Assembly: GCA_030536555.1 (NCBI GenBank)
Contig: JAUNPU010000006.1
Span: 1-64,000 of the forward strand
DNA: 64,000 bases
Origin: Eubacteriales bacterium
Lineage (GTDB): Bacteria > Bacillota > Clostridia > Lachnospirales > Lachnospiraceae
Reading direction: 5' to 3'
In this document: one piece after another, positions 54,001 to 61,353 of the stretch
Numbering within the stretch: the first letter of the stretch is position 1
Layout of the letters: each line of letters begins with the position of its first letter
The notes under the pieces: model-generated
The model's database searches: none
What the model was told of the DNA's origin: nothing
Seen by the model: only the letters and a program-made list of their open reading frames with translations
Translations under genes and position numbers: made by a program

Positions 54001-54400
54001 CTAAAACTATTTTTGAATCTACGTCCTTTAATATTTCATCCAGATAGTCCTTATCCATGATTAAATGTCGCCGAATAAACTCCTCATTGTAAAGTTCCAC
54101 CAGATTATCTATGGTATTATATTTTTTAAGGATATCAGAGGCTCGTTCTGGTGCAATTCCGCTTTTTTTACAATATGCCCCCATCTGCCCACTGCTTTCC
54201 AATACCTCAAAATATTGAATAATCTCTTTATATTCCTCACATTTTCCCTTGTATGTCTTTCTGGCAACATAGATATCTTCTAAAAAAAGATCATCAAAAA
54301 AAACACCAAGTTCAAGCAGCCGCCTGCATTCTTCCGGCATACCTGACTTTGATGTATTCGTTGTTTTCCCTCTGCTGAACAATCTTGATAAAAATCTCAT
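51020..54400 (-). CDS. UvrD/Rep-type helicase with nuclease-like insert, zinc ribbons and RQC-like end
   Basis: 1126 residues. SF1A helicase motifs: Walker A GAGAGKTT at about 153-160, DEYQD at 546-550, GDDWQSIYAFSGSD, VHMSKGLGYDNVIV and FYVAMTRTKNRVYF. An insert at about 315-415 has the look of a PD-(D/E)XK fold (YTPDF with D354, then YIEHFG with E367), without the usual lysine; similar inserts occur in helicase-IV-like proteins. After the motor come two topoisomerase-type C4 zinc ribbons (about 885-975: CPICGYPLQ, CDKCRDGYL, GCTNYKKDKTGC) and a RecQ-C-terminal/winged-helix region (about 1030-1115). First gene of a five-gene series with minimal gaps. Probably unwinds damaged or foreign DNA; role inferred. 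Confidence 0.86.
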   Translation of the reverse strand: MRFLSRLFSRGKTTNTSKSGMPEECRRLLELGVFFDDLFLEDIYVARKTYKGKCEEYKEIIQYFEVLESSGQMGAYCKKSGIAPERASDILKKYNTIDNLVELYNEEFIRRHLIMDKDYLDEILKDVDSKIVLDEDQRRVVLTDEDYCLVIAGAGAGKTTTVAAKVKYLVEKKNINPRDILVISFTNKAVGELKEKIQKDLKIDCPIATFHATGNAVLHMNDPENLNIVDGSKLYFVLQYYFKNSILTNETLVNNLIRFFAVYFDAPYEGNELNAFFNKIAKSNFATMRSDLDEFKCQVVDTRTKKKVTIQNEILRSHQEVEIANYLYLNSIEYEYEPIYQYNIEYARKPYTPDFIIRQGEKVAYIEHFGITEDGQNDRYTLEQLAAYKDAINDKVLLHKKHGTQMLYTFSEYNDGRPLTEHLKEKLEDAGFVLVPRSNQEIMKKLISSEETKYIRKLVNLICRFIANFKTNGYTADEFNRMYHSTQNVRSRLFLDICQDCYLEYERYLKKNHAVDFEDMINESARVLREVKEMKQKLNFKYIIVDEYQDISKQRFDLTTALAEVTDAKIIAVGDDWQSIYAFSGSDISLFTKFEERMGYAKLLKIVKTYRNSQEVIDIAGNFIQKNPHQITKTLVSPKKIQDPVIIYTYDSTYKSPNGDRRSGVNYATAYAVETALNHIVEMNRTAGKPEDGTILLLGRYGFDGDMLEKSGLFEYINRGNKIKSVKYPKLDITFMTVHMSKGLGYDNVIVVNGRNETYGFPSKIEDDPVLAFVIKGNRSIDYAEERRLFYVAMTRTKNRVYFIAPEQNPSEFLLEIKKDYKNVVLKGNWNEDESSQKILRKSCPICGYPLQFKYKKAYGLRLYICTNEPEVCGYMSNEYTAGKLSIMKCDKCRDGYLIVKPTKDGQYFLGCTNYKKDKTGCDKIIWSKDYYKLLNLTPDKAEPVKMLSGRDIPPKSNSLNDSPNPEAPQNANSVERFNVASDRKTAKTEPVGKANQDEKVYYKEQDLYITVFKILNGLEQVSASKYFGITVLVGVLCGYENKKISDNALNLCGEYGGLKHLAKADVRAIIEWLIANHYILKTKGNYPVLHQTYKGNHYEEMITVAELKKLKVYLEHPDREVFEEE

Positions 54401-54572
54401 GGTACTTCCCGCCTTCTACATTATAACCGTTTGTCACAATGCTGATATCATTCTTCAAAAAACTGCTTTGTGCGATATTACCTGTACATATGGTTTAGTA
54501 TATCATATAAGCATTAAAATTGGGAAGAAATTCTTTTTATTCACTTTTTCAGTTTTATGTTTATCGTCTCAA

Positions 54573-54953
54573 CTACCCTTTTGTCTCAGGGACACTGTTC
54601 TTCTCAAATTCCCGGGCAAACTCCAAAGCTTCTTCCATCGTATTCTTCCAGCCATATTTCTTCAAATCCACGCGCCAGCCGTCCTCTGTCCACATCACCT
54701 CTACCCCCTCTTCCTGAAGCAGAAGCTTCTGCAAATCCCATGTTTCAAAAGATGCCGCACCACTTAAAATGCCTTTTGAATTGACAACACGGTGCGCCGG
54801 AGCCTGGTCGCCGGCAAGTCCTTCACGAAGGGCATAGCCTACCTGGCGGGCGTTCTTAGGTTTGCCACAGAGGAGAGCGAGCTGACCGTAGGTGGCTACT
54901 GCTCCATAGGGAATATGGCGGCAGACGATGGTTAGTTTTTCGTAAAAGGTCAT
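54573..54953 (-). CDS. Alkyltransferase-like (ATL) DNA-binding protein
   Basis: 126 residues. It has the methylguanine-DNA methyltransferase fold (IPYGAVATYGQLA, NARQVGYALREG, VVNSKGIL), but the acceptor motif PCHR reads PAHR, so the reactive cysteine is replaced by alanine. ATL proteins cannot remove alkyl groups; they bind O6-alkylguanine, flip the base and hand the lesion to nucleotide-excision repair. A C-terminal acidic tail follows. It lies 7 bases after the methyltransferase gene and upstream of the helicase series, in the same direction. Confidence 0.9.
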   Translation of the reverse strand: MTFYEKLTIVCRHIPYGAVATYGQLALLCGKPKNARQVGYALREGLAGDQAPAHRVVNSKGILSGAASFETWDLQKLLLQEEGVEVMWTEDGWRVDLKKYGWKNTMEEALEFAREFEKNSVPETKG

Positions 54954-54960
54954 CTATGCA

Positions 54961-55557
54961 TCACACTTTCTTCTTATTCACCAATACATTAATCCAACTC
55001 TCATGAGTCCGTTCCTGCCTCACATCTGATGTAATAAAGCACTTCAAATCGCCCCATCCAAAATCCTTGGAAAATAAAGTTTTCATATCCTCTTCCATAT
55101 AATTATTGAACAGGCGACCATTTCGTTCTATTTCCCCACTCCCATATTTGAATGAGACATATAGAGTTCCACCCGATATCAACGCAATATGAATCCTCTT
55201 TATGACATCTTCTATCTTAGTTTTCTCAACATGCAACAGCGAAGCGCAGGCCCACACCCCATCGAATTCCTCAACGTAATCCAGTTTCTCAAATGACAGA
55301 CATCTCACCTTCTGTCCTGTATATTCCGTTGCGAATCTGCAGATAGTTTCCGCTCCATCCACTGCGGTAACTCTGTAACCTTTATTCAGAAACTCCTTTG
55401 TGTCCCTGCCGCTGCCACAACCCAGATCCAGAATCCTGGCATTCTCTGGCAATCTTTCTAAAAACGGACGATACAAACTGTTCATATCACACTGAACTGT
55501 GCTTTTGCAAAATTCATTTGCATTTTCATTATAATACTCAAGCGTTTGATTTTTCAT
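54961..55557 (-). CDS. Class I SAM-dependent methyltransferase
   Basis: 198 residues. The SAM-binding motif is RILDLGCGSGRDTKEF near residue 45, with the acidic motif II VTAVDGAE and the post-motif VWACASLLHV. No NPPY/DPPY or PC motif of DNA methyltransferases is present, so it more likely acts on a small molecule or protein. The ATG at 55557 lies inside the end of the HNH gene (20-base overlap), so the two are coupled. Substrate unknown. Confidence 0.82.
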   Translation of the reverse strand: MKNQTLEYYNENANEFCKSTVQCDMNSLYRPFLERLPENARILDLGCGSGRDTKEFLNKGYRVTAVDGAETICRFATEYTGQKVRCLSFEKLDYVEEFDGVWACASLLHVEKTKIEDVIKRIHIALISGGTLYVSFKYGSGEIERNGRLFNNYMEEDMKTLFSKDFGWGDLKCFITSDVRQERTHESWINVLVNKKKV

Positions 55558-56668
55558 ATATCCACTCTTTGAATCCCAGATTATGCGCTGACTGATAAAT
55601 CGGATGAATAATTTCTTCCAGATAACCAGAAAAAGTATCCCTGTCCAGCCCATCCCGATAAAGCCGCCCCATCACTTCACTGCTGTTTACATGCTCTCTG
55701 CTGCACTGCTCAAATGCTTTCTTTATCTGCCCGTACTTCTGACCTGCTTCATAAGAAAGATATTCAATTTCACACAATCTTGGAAAATAAATTGCCCAAG
55801 TCGGCAAGCTATTGCTTTTACTGCTGTTAATGCTTTTGGTCGTCGGACTCAGATTCCACAGTTCATCATGCGCCACATAGGACCATGGCACAAAATGATC
55901 GATGGAAATATCCTTTCTATCCAATATACCCTCTGCATAAATATCCCGAACCGGCATAACTTCCGCAATCATCTTCCAATATTTCTGTACCTTTTCCAGT
56001 TTACGCTCCTGTGGTGGATTCAGCTTCTTGATGATACCCGGTACATCAGGATTTCTTCGCTGTAAATATGCTACCATGTGATAACATATCCACCCGCGAA
56101 GAACCGCCTGATTCTTCACAATATAATCCTGCCATTCGGGTGTGATTCTAATCTCCGTCTGCAAACCATTAAGCGCAGAGAAGTAATAAATCAGCCGTTT
56201 TTCCTGATTGATTTTCTGTGCCAGTTTCTTCTCAGATACTTTCCACTCGTCCTTCTTAACGAAATCCATAAACGGAGCCTGCAGACGATATGGAACTTGA
56301 TACGTCAATGTCCGCTTCTTACTCCTCAAAATTGAATCATCACAATCTCTTAAATAATCCAGAATCTTCTCTTTCTTCTCACTGGTTTTCAATCTACTGA
56401 CATTATGAACATGATGTACCAATGCTTCCAGCGTATCGGCTGGTCCAAGATTCAGATTGTACTCAGAAACCATGTACCAGGAATCAGCAATCATTTCGTT
56501 GATTAACTCATCATAGCTGAGTTCTGTTTTTCCATCACTTACCAGATTGACGATTGCCTGAAACCAGAATAGCTTGTAACACTCGCTCATGTTGTCAAAG
56601 AGGCGGGACAGACAACCGATTTGCAGGTTGTCTGTTTGAGGTAATAATAGTGCTTTAGTATCTAACAT
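55538..56668 (-). CDS. HNH-endonuclease-domain protein
   Basis: 376 residues. An all-helical N-terminal region of about 245 residues of unknown family is followed by an HNH domain (about 252-300): DRKDISIDHFVPWSYV, then DELWNLSPTTKSINSSKSN, i.e. the DH, N and N/H positions of an HNH_4-like site. A C-terminal helical region closes the protein. Such proteins are found beside restriction and other defence genes. It lies 73 bases after the Mrr-type gene and overlaps the methyltransferase gene. Confidence 0.8.
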   Translation of the reverse strand: MLDTKALLLPQTDNLQIGCLSRLFDNMSECYKLFWFQAIVNLVSDGKTELSYDELINEMIADSWYMVSEYNLNLGPADTLEALVHHVHNVSRLKTSEKKEKILDYLRDCDDSILRSKKRTLTYQVPYRLQAPFMDFVKKDEWKVSEKKLAQKINQEKRLIYYFSALNGLQTEIRITPEWQDYIVKNQAVLRGWICYHMVAYLQRRNPDVPGIIKKLNPPQERKLEKVQKYWKMIAEVMPVRDIYAEGILDRKDISIDHFVPWSYVAHDELWNLSPTTKSINSSKSNSLPTWAIYFPRLCEIEYLSYEAGQKYGQIKKAFEQCSREHVNSSEVMGRLYRDGLDRDTFSGYLEEIIHPIYQSAHNLGFKEWIYEKSNA

Positions 56669-56741
56669 ATCTCTGCTCCATTTAAGTATTTACACACACC
56701 AGAGCTATATTGTGTGTACAAATACTTTCATATTGACATTA

Positions 56742-57635
56742 CTAAAATTCAAAATAATCACGGTCTATTCTCTTCACCGATACTTCTCTTTCAACGGAAA
56801 CTCCCAAATTATACTGTATCATCAACTCTGTTAATTTTTTTCCATCGATAAGTACAATATCTGAATGCGGATAACTCTTAGCAAACTCTTTCGCTCCTGT
56901 AGAAAAATACGATGTTGTAATAAAAGCACCTCTTGTCACAGCACCTAAAGCACCTGCGAAACTCTGTATTTCCGGTCTTCCTACAGAGTGATTTACTGCA
57001 TATCGTTTTGCCTGAATAAATATTGGATTAAAGCCCAATGGATCTGTTTTTATAATTCCATCGATTCCGCCATCATTCGAGGCCGGCGTTACCGCACCTT
57101 CCCCATATCCCATTTTCTCCAGTAAATCTGTCACCAGTTTTTCAAAGAACGTATCCCCGGTTCGCCCTTCAATCGACATAATTGCATCCATAAGTTCATG
57201 CGCCAATTGTTCTTGTATTTCTTTAAGCGTGGAATCCAGCAATTCTATTGGACTTCTATCACTCATCTGAGCTTCTGCCAGTTCTCCATCGTCTTCTTCA
57301 CCATGCATACTTGCATCTCTGGCAATATGAAGTTCCCTGATAAATTCCCTCAGTTCAAGCCTTCTCGCCAAAATATCTTTTCCTGCCTCAGAAATCGTAT
57401 AGGTCCCTCGTCTTACTCGATTAACAAATCCCGCTGCACACAACCATGAAACCGCCCATCCTGTACGGCTCTCATATACAGGTGCTCCGCTGCTCGTTTT
57501 TTGCTTCTGCTCTTCTTCTGTTAGATGTAACGTTCTGCAGACCGCATCTTTAGCCTGACTTCTGGAAAATTCCGGATAGCCCGCCATTGTTTCCAATACA
57601 TATTGAAACATCTCTGTCTGTGATGGTATTGCCAT
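56742..57635 (-). CDS. Mrr-type restriction endonuclease
   Basis: About 297 residues. An N-terminal winged-helix Mrr_N region (QTEMFQYVLETMAGYPEF ... WLCAAGFVNRVRRGTYTIS) is joined by an acidic linker to the Mrr catalytic domain (about 160-285). The PD-(D/E)XK residues are visible as GGIDGII followed by IFIQAKRY (the QxK form), with GRPEIQSFAGAL and GAFITTSYFS after. Mrr enzymes cut DNA carrying methylated bases. The ATG at 57635 is used, with a GGGGAG purine run just before it. First gene of the minus-strand island. Confidence 0.9.
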   Translation of the reverse strand: MAIPSQTEMFQYVLETMAGYPEFSRSQAKDAVCRTLHLTEEEQKQKTSSGAPVYESRTGWAVSWLCAAGFVNRVRRGTYTISEAGKDILARRLELREFIRELHIARDASMHGEEDDGELAEAQMSDRSPIELLDSTLKEIQEQLAHELMDAIMSIEGRTGDTFFEKLVTDLLEKMGYGEGAVTPASNDGGIDGIIKTDPLGFNPIFIQAKRYAVNHSVGRPEIQSFAGALGAVTRGAFITTSYFSTGAKEFAKSYPHSDIVLIDGKKLTELMIQYNLGVSVEREVSVKRIDRDYFEF

Positions 57636-57908
57636 AAACTCTCCCCACTTCTTCACGTTTTCTAATTGTTACTTTAAAAGCCATATAAAATTATTTTAAC
57701 ATAAAACCAGTTCATTCTCTACTAAAATAATGTGGGCAATTCAGCACATACACTGGGATTCTATACTTAAAACTTAAAATTTCATTTTTCATCTAATTAT
57801 CAGCACTATTGTACAGAGCGTCAAGCATTTTCTTTAATATTTATACACAAAAGTGTCCTTATGTGATAGTATATAAATGTGAACCAATAAAACATAGAAG
57901 ATAGTGAC

Positions 57909-58193
57909 ATGACCACTGGCGAAATAATAAAATATTTTAGGAATATCGTAAGTAATGCTGGGGCAACTTTCTGGTATCAACTCTGCACAATCCCAAAAAT
58001 AAGCATATGACATCCATAATCCAAAACCAGACCACTTACTTAAGGTAGCAAACGCGCTTGGTATCCGCATTAATCTTTTTTTGATTTTGATATAAAAACA
58101 GTATCTGATGTGCTGTTTTTACTGTTTAAGCTGGATGAACAGATAGATATGAGCTTTGGAGCAGATAAAGATGAAGATTTAAAAATCATCTGA
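57909..58193 (+). pseudogene. Decayed XRE-type HTH regulator
   Basis: Reading three frames in turn gives a typical small XRE regulator. It starts MTTGEIIKYFRN (57909), continues in a second frame as LGQLSGINSAQSQK, an in-frame TAA (58000-58002), then AYDIHNPKPDHLLKVANAL, and finally, after a shift in a run of seven T near 58075-58082, FDFDIKTVSDVLFLLFKLDE to a stop at 58193. At least two frameshifts and one stop separate the pieces, so the gene is broken. A remnant of its tail may continue to about 58255. The 57636-58284 stretch holds no intact gene. Confidence 0.7.
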
Positions 58194-58284
58194 TGGCTGA
58201 CAATATGACAGTGAAAAAGGGACAGAAAGAATTACTATCAAGGTATTTCCACAATAAAATAATTTATTATATGAGGTACATGCC

Positions 58285-59433
58285 ATGAAAATATGTGATA
58301 TGAAAGCTGGACAGCCAATTATCTTTACCAAACCCAAACAATACGAATTCGTTAAATCTTTAGGTGCTGGTGGTACGGGAAAAACTATTCTTATGCAAGA
58401 TGCAACAATTAACCAATATTTTGTATGCAAAAAATATGATCCTGAACAGAAAGAATATGAGGATGAATTCTTTAGCAGATTTGTTGACGAGATAAAAATT
58501 ATGTATTCTCTCTTTGACCGTAACATCGTTAGAATTTTTGATTATTATCTATATCCAGAAGAAAAAACTGGTTATATCATTATGGAATATATCAAAGGCT
58601 GTAATATTGATGAATATTTTCAGTTTAATCAATTTGAACAAATTAATTCTATATTTGTCCAAATGATAAATGCTTTTGCGTATCTCGAACAAAACAATAT
58701 TCTACACCGAGACATCCGTGCTGCAAACATTATTATTGACAGTTCTGGTTCTGTCAAGGTAATTGATTTTGGATTTGGGAAATGTCTGAATGCAGGAAAC
58801 AATAATGAACAAGCAAGCATTATCCTTAATTGGCCTGCTTCAAAAATACCAAATGAGATATATAAAGAAGTATACAATGAAGGAACTGAAATATTTTATG
58901 TAGGGTATCTAATAAAAAATATAATTGATAAATACTCTATTGATTGTTTTAAATACAAAATTTTACTAGATCAAATGATATCCGTTAATCCATCAGAACG
59001 ATTTTCTTCATTTGAAATAGTGAAACAAAAAATTGCTGAACAAACCTTTGAAAATATTAGTTTTTCTGATTCTCAAAAGAAGATATATCAAGAATTTGCG
59101 TCTGCTATTTGTAATGTATTGTCCAGCATAAATGATACTTTAACATTAGAATGGGATACATCTGTAATTATTGAAAATTTAAGAATAATTCTTAGAGATA
59201 ACAGTTTAGAAAAATATATTTCAAAACCTGAGAAACTGATTCAATGTTTTGTTAAGTCTGGCTTTAAATATTACCGTAAAGGTATTTTAGTATCTGATGT
59301 AAAATTGTTTTATGACTTTTTTGTAAGTCAAACCAGCCCATATCAAGAAATTATTCTGAATAATTTATATGGACGAATAAACAATATCCCCATTATTGAT
59401 AGCACATCTGATATGGATTTACCTTTCAACTAA
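58285..59433 (+). CDS. Ser/Thr protein-kinase-like protein
   Basis: 382 residues. A eukaryotic-type kinase fold fills about residues 20-260: glycine-rich SLGAGGTGKT, lysine in YFVCKKYD, catalytic loop HRDIRAANII, DFGFGK as the metal motif, and PSERFSSFEIV near the domain end. The C-terminal 120 residues match nothing I recognise. There is no membrane helix or PASTA domain, unlike PrkC-type kinases, so it is cytosolic. Strikingly AT-rich relative to guaA and the trp genes. It lies next to the Mrr-headed island but on the other strand. Stand-alone kinases of this kind have been found in phage-defence regions; a role here is inferred. Confidence 0.78.
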   Translation: MKICDMKAGQPIIFTKPKQYEFVKSLGAGGTGKTILMQDATINQYFVCKKYDPEQKEYEDEFFSRFVDEIKIMYSLFDRNIVRIFDYYLYPEEKTGYIIMEYIKGCNIDEYFQFNQFEQINSIFVQMINAFAYLEQNNILHRDIRAANIIIDSSGSVKVIDFGFGKCLNAGNNNEQASIILNWPASKIPNEIYKEVYNEGTEIFYVGYLIKNIIDKYSIDCFKYKILLDQMISVNPSERFSSFEIVKQKIAEQTFENISFSDSQKKIYQEFASAICNVLSSINDTLTLEWDTSVIIENLRIILRDNSLEKYISKPEKLIQCFVKSGFKYYRKGILVSDVKLFYDFFVSQTSPYQEIILNNLYGRINNIPIIDSTSDMDLPFN

Positions 59434-59501
59434 TAGAAAGAAAGTATTACGCCTTTACAATCATAACAAGTAGATTCAAACTAGAGCCAACAGGCATAAA
59501 G

Positions 59502-59542
59502 AAACCCCGGAAGCCCTTATAAAATGGGCATCCGAGGTTTTT
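59502..59542. terminator. Terminator between the kinase gene and guaA
   Basis: AAACCCCGGA-GCCC and GGGC-TCCGAGGTTT form a hairpin with A and T runs on its two sides, so it can end transcripts from both the plus-strand kinase gene and the minus-strand guaA. Confidence 0.75.
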
Positions 59543-59548
59543 CATCCG

Positions 59549-60841
59549 TTACTCAAACTCAATCGTAGCAATCGGCTTCTTCGTCAACTCATAACAAACT
59601 CTGTTCACGCTCGGAACCTCTGCCGTAATTCTGTCAGCAATTCTGTCCAGAATATCATAATTAATCCGCTCAATGGTTGCCGTCATGGCATCAACCGTAT
59701 TCACCGCACGGATAACAACCATATATCCCATGCTTCTCGCATTGTTTCTGACACCAACTGCCTTGAAGTCCGGAACAACAGTAAAGTACTGCCATACCTT
59801 CTTATCCAGTCCAGCCTTAGCGAACTCCTCGCGCAGAATCGCATCGGACTCTCTCACTGCTTCCAGTCTGTCTCTGGTGATTGCACCTAAGCATCTTACG
59901 CCGAGACCCGGGCCCGGGAATGGCTGACGGTATACCATGTCGTGGGGGAGACCCAGCTCCACGCCGCAGGCACGCACCTCATCCTTGAAGAGCTGCTTAA
60001 GGGGCTCTACTAGTTCGAACTGCAGGTCCTCCGGAAGTCCGCCTACGTTGTGGTGAGACTTCACGCATTTTGCAGTCTTGGTACCGCTCTCGATGATATC
60101 CGGGTAGATGGTTCCCTGTCCCAGGAAATCGATGCCTTCCAGCTTTCTTGCCTCTTCCTCGAATACGCGGATGAACTCGCCGCCGATGATCTTACGCTTC
60201 TGCTCCGGATCTGCTACGTTCTCCAGCTTGCCAAGGAAACGCTCGGAAGCATCGACGTATACCAGATTTGCATGGAGCTCGTCACGGAAGATCCTGACTA
60301 CGCTCTCAGACTCATTCTTGCGCATCAGGCCGTGGTTTACGTGAACGCATACAAGCTGCTGGCCGATGGCCTTGATCAGCATGGCTGCTACTACGGAGGA
60401 ATCTACGCCACCGGACAGTGCCAGCAGGACCTTTCTGTCGCCAACCTGCTTGCGGATCAGCTCCACCTGGTCCTCGATGAAGTTCTTCATGTTCCAGTTC
60501 GGCTCTGCCTTACACTCGTCAAATACGAAGGATTTCAGTGTCTCCATATCCGGAAGCTTGTCGTACTGCTTCTCACATCTGGAAGACGGATAGTCTACGG
60601 AAATCATCGGGTAGCCCAGATCATACAGCTCCGGTCTGATCTCTACGGCTGCGCCGTCCACGACACGGTTTTCTCCGCCATTTAAAATAATACCTTTTAC
60701 ATTGTCCAGAGCTTTCAGTTCTTCTACGGTGATATCATGGGGATGAATCTCACTGTAAACGCCAAGGTCACGAATTTCGCGGGCTGCGACGGTATTCTCG
60801 GTGCTGCCCAGGTCCAAAATTACGATCATATCCTGTTTCAT
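59549..60841 (-). CDS. guaA: GMP synthase with degenerate glutaminase domain
   Basis: 430 residues against about 515 for standard GuaA. The ATP-pyrophosphatase half (LLALSGGVDSSVVAAML) and the dimerisation half (QPFPGPGLGVRCLGA, VNRVCYELTKKPIATIEFE) are complete, so XMP to GMP conversion should work. The glutaminase half is shortened to about 115 residues: it keeps VILDLGSTENTVAAREI and GIILNGGEN, but the nucleophile site reads MISVDYPSS in place of the normal GxCxGxQ, and the His-Glu pair is missing. It must therefore use free ammonia or a separate glutaminase. The ATG at 60841 follows AAAGGAG. Confidence 0.92.
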   Translation of the reverse strand: MKQDMIVILDLGSTENTVAAREIRDLGVYSEIHPHDITVEELKALDNVKGIILNGGENRVVDGAAVEIRPELYDLGYPMISVDYPSSRCEKQYDKLPDMETLKSFVFDECKAEPNWNMKNFIEDQVELIRKQVGDRKVLLALSGGVDSSVVAAMLIKAIGQQLVCVHVNHGLMRKNESESVVRIFRDELHANLVYVDASERFLGKLENVADPEQKRKIIGGEFIRVFEEEARKLEGIDFLGQGTIYPDIIESGTKTAKCVKSHHNVGGLPEDLQFELVEPLKQLFKDEVRACGVELGLPHDMVYRQPFPGPGLGVRCLGAITRDRLEAVRESDAILREEFAKAGLDKKVWQYFTVVPDFKAVGVRNNARSMGYMVVIRAVNTVDAMTATIERINYDILDRIADRITAEVPSVNRVCYELTKKPIATIEFE

Positions 60842-60986
60842 GGTAAGCTTTTCTCCTTTGCCATTAAAAATATCGCTGTCTGTTAAAAATACAGATATAT
60901 TATACCGCATGGTACAACAAAAATCATTAAAAATCGTCCGTTTTTGTCAACTTTTTATTGAAAATATCACAGTTTCCTGCCCGTAA

Positions 60987-61271
60987 TCAATGTGTGCAGT
61001 AATTCTTCTTCAGCACATACATCACTTCTTCGATCCGATGGTCCTGAATCGAGTAGGTGATGGTCTGTCCACGTTTTTCCGATGTCAGGATTCCTGCTGC
61101 CTTCAGCATCGCAAGATGCTGGGACAGGGCCGGCGGTGTGATGCCGGTTACCCGTTCTGCGATTTTCCCCACAGACATGGGTTCTTCCATCAGCGTACAC
61201 AGAATCATCAGCCGGTTTTCATTGGCCAGCACCTTCAAAAGCTCTGCCAGCTGCCTTGCCTGTTCTTCCAT
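60987..61271 (-). CDS. ArsR-family transcriptional regulator
   Basis: 94 residues. Winged-helix ArsR fold: LKVLANENRLMILCTLMEEP, MSVGKIAERVTGITPPALSQHLAMLKAAG and the wing SEKRGQTITYSIQD. The usual CxCxxC metal site of ArsR/SmtB is absent, though a cysteine lies at the end (KNYCTH) and one in ILCTL. The ATG at 61271 is chosen, with AAGGGG 8 bases upstream. It is the last gene behind the ferredoxin and membrane Fe-S genes and probably represses that operon in response to a redox or sulfur signal. Confidence 0.85.
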   Translation of the reverse strand: MEEQARQLAELLKVLANENRLMILCTLMEEPMSVGKIAERVTGITPPALSQHLAMLKAAGILTSEKRGQTITYSIQDHRIEEVMYVLKKNYCTH

Positions 61272-61353
61272 AACCTGTTCCCCTTCTTTCATACAGCCTG
61301 GTTGCATTCCTGCAATTCCAGTTCCGCTGCATCTCAACTGCTCACAAATCCCT

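Noticed and set aside
51020-54400. UvrD-type helicase considered as GajB of a Gabija system
   Set aside because: No OLD-family ATPase/TOPRIM nuclease gene adjoins it, and the protein is much larger, with zinc ribbons and an RQC-like end.
54961-57635. Mrr, HNH and methyltransferase genes considered as a restriction-modification system
   Set aside because: The methyltransferase lacks DNA-methyltransferase catalytic motifs, and Mrr enzymes target methylated DNA and need no partner methylase.
57834-58070. Minus-strand frame of 78 codons
   Set aside because: It is antisense to the decayed XRE regulator, whose conserved helix-turn-helix residues are read on the plus strand.
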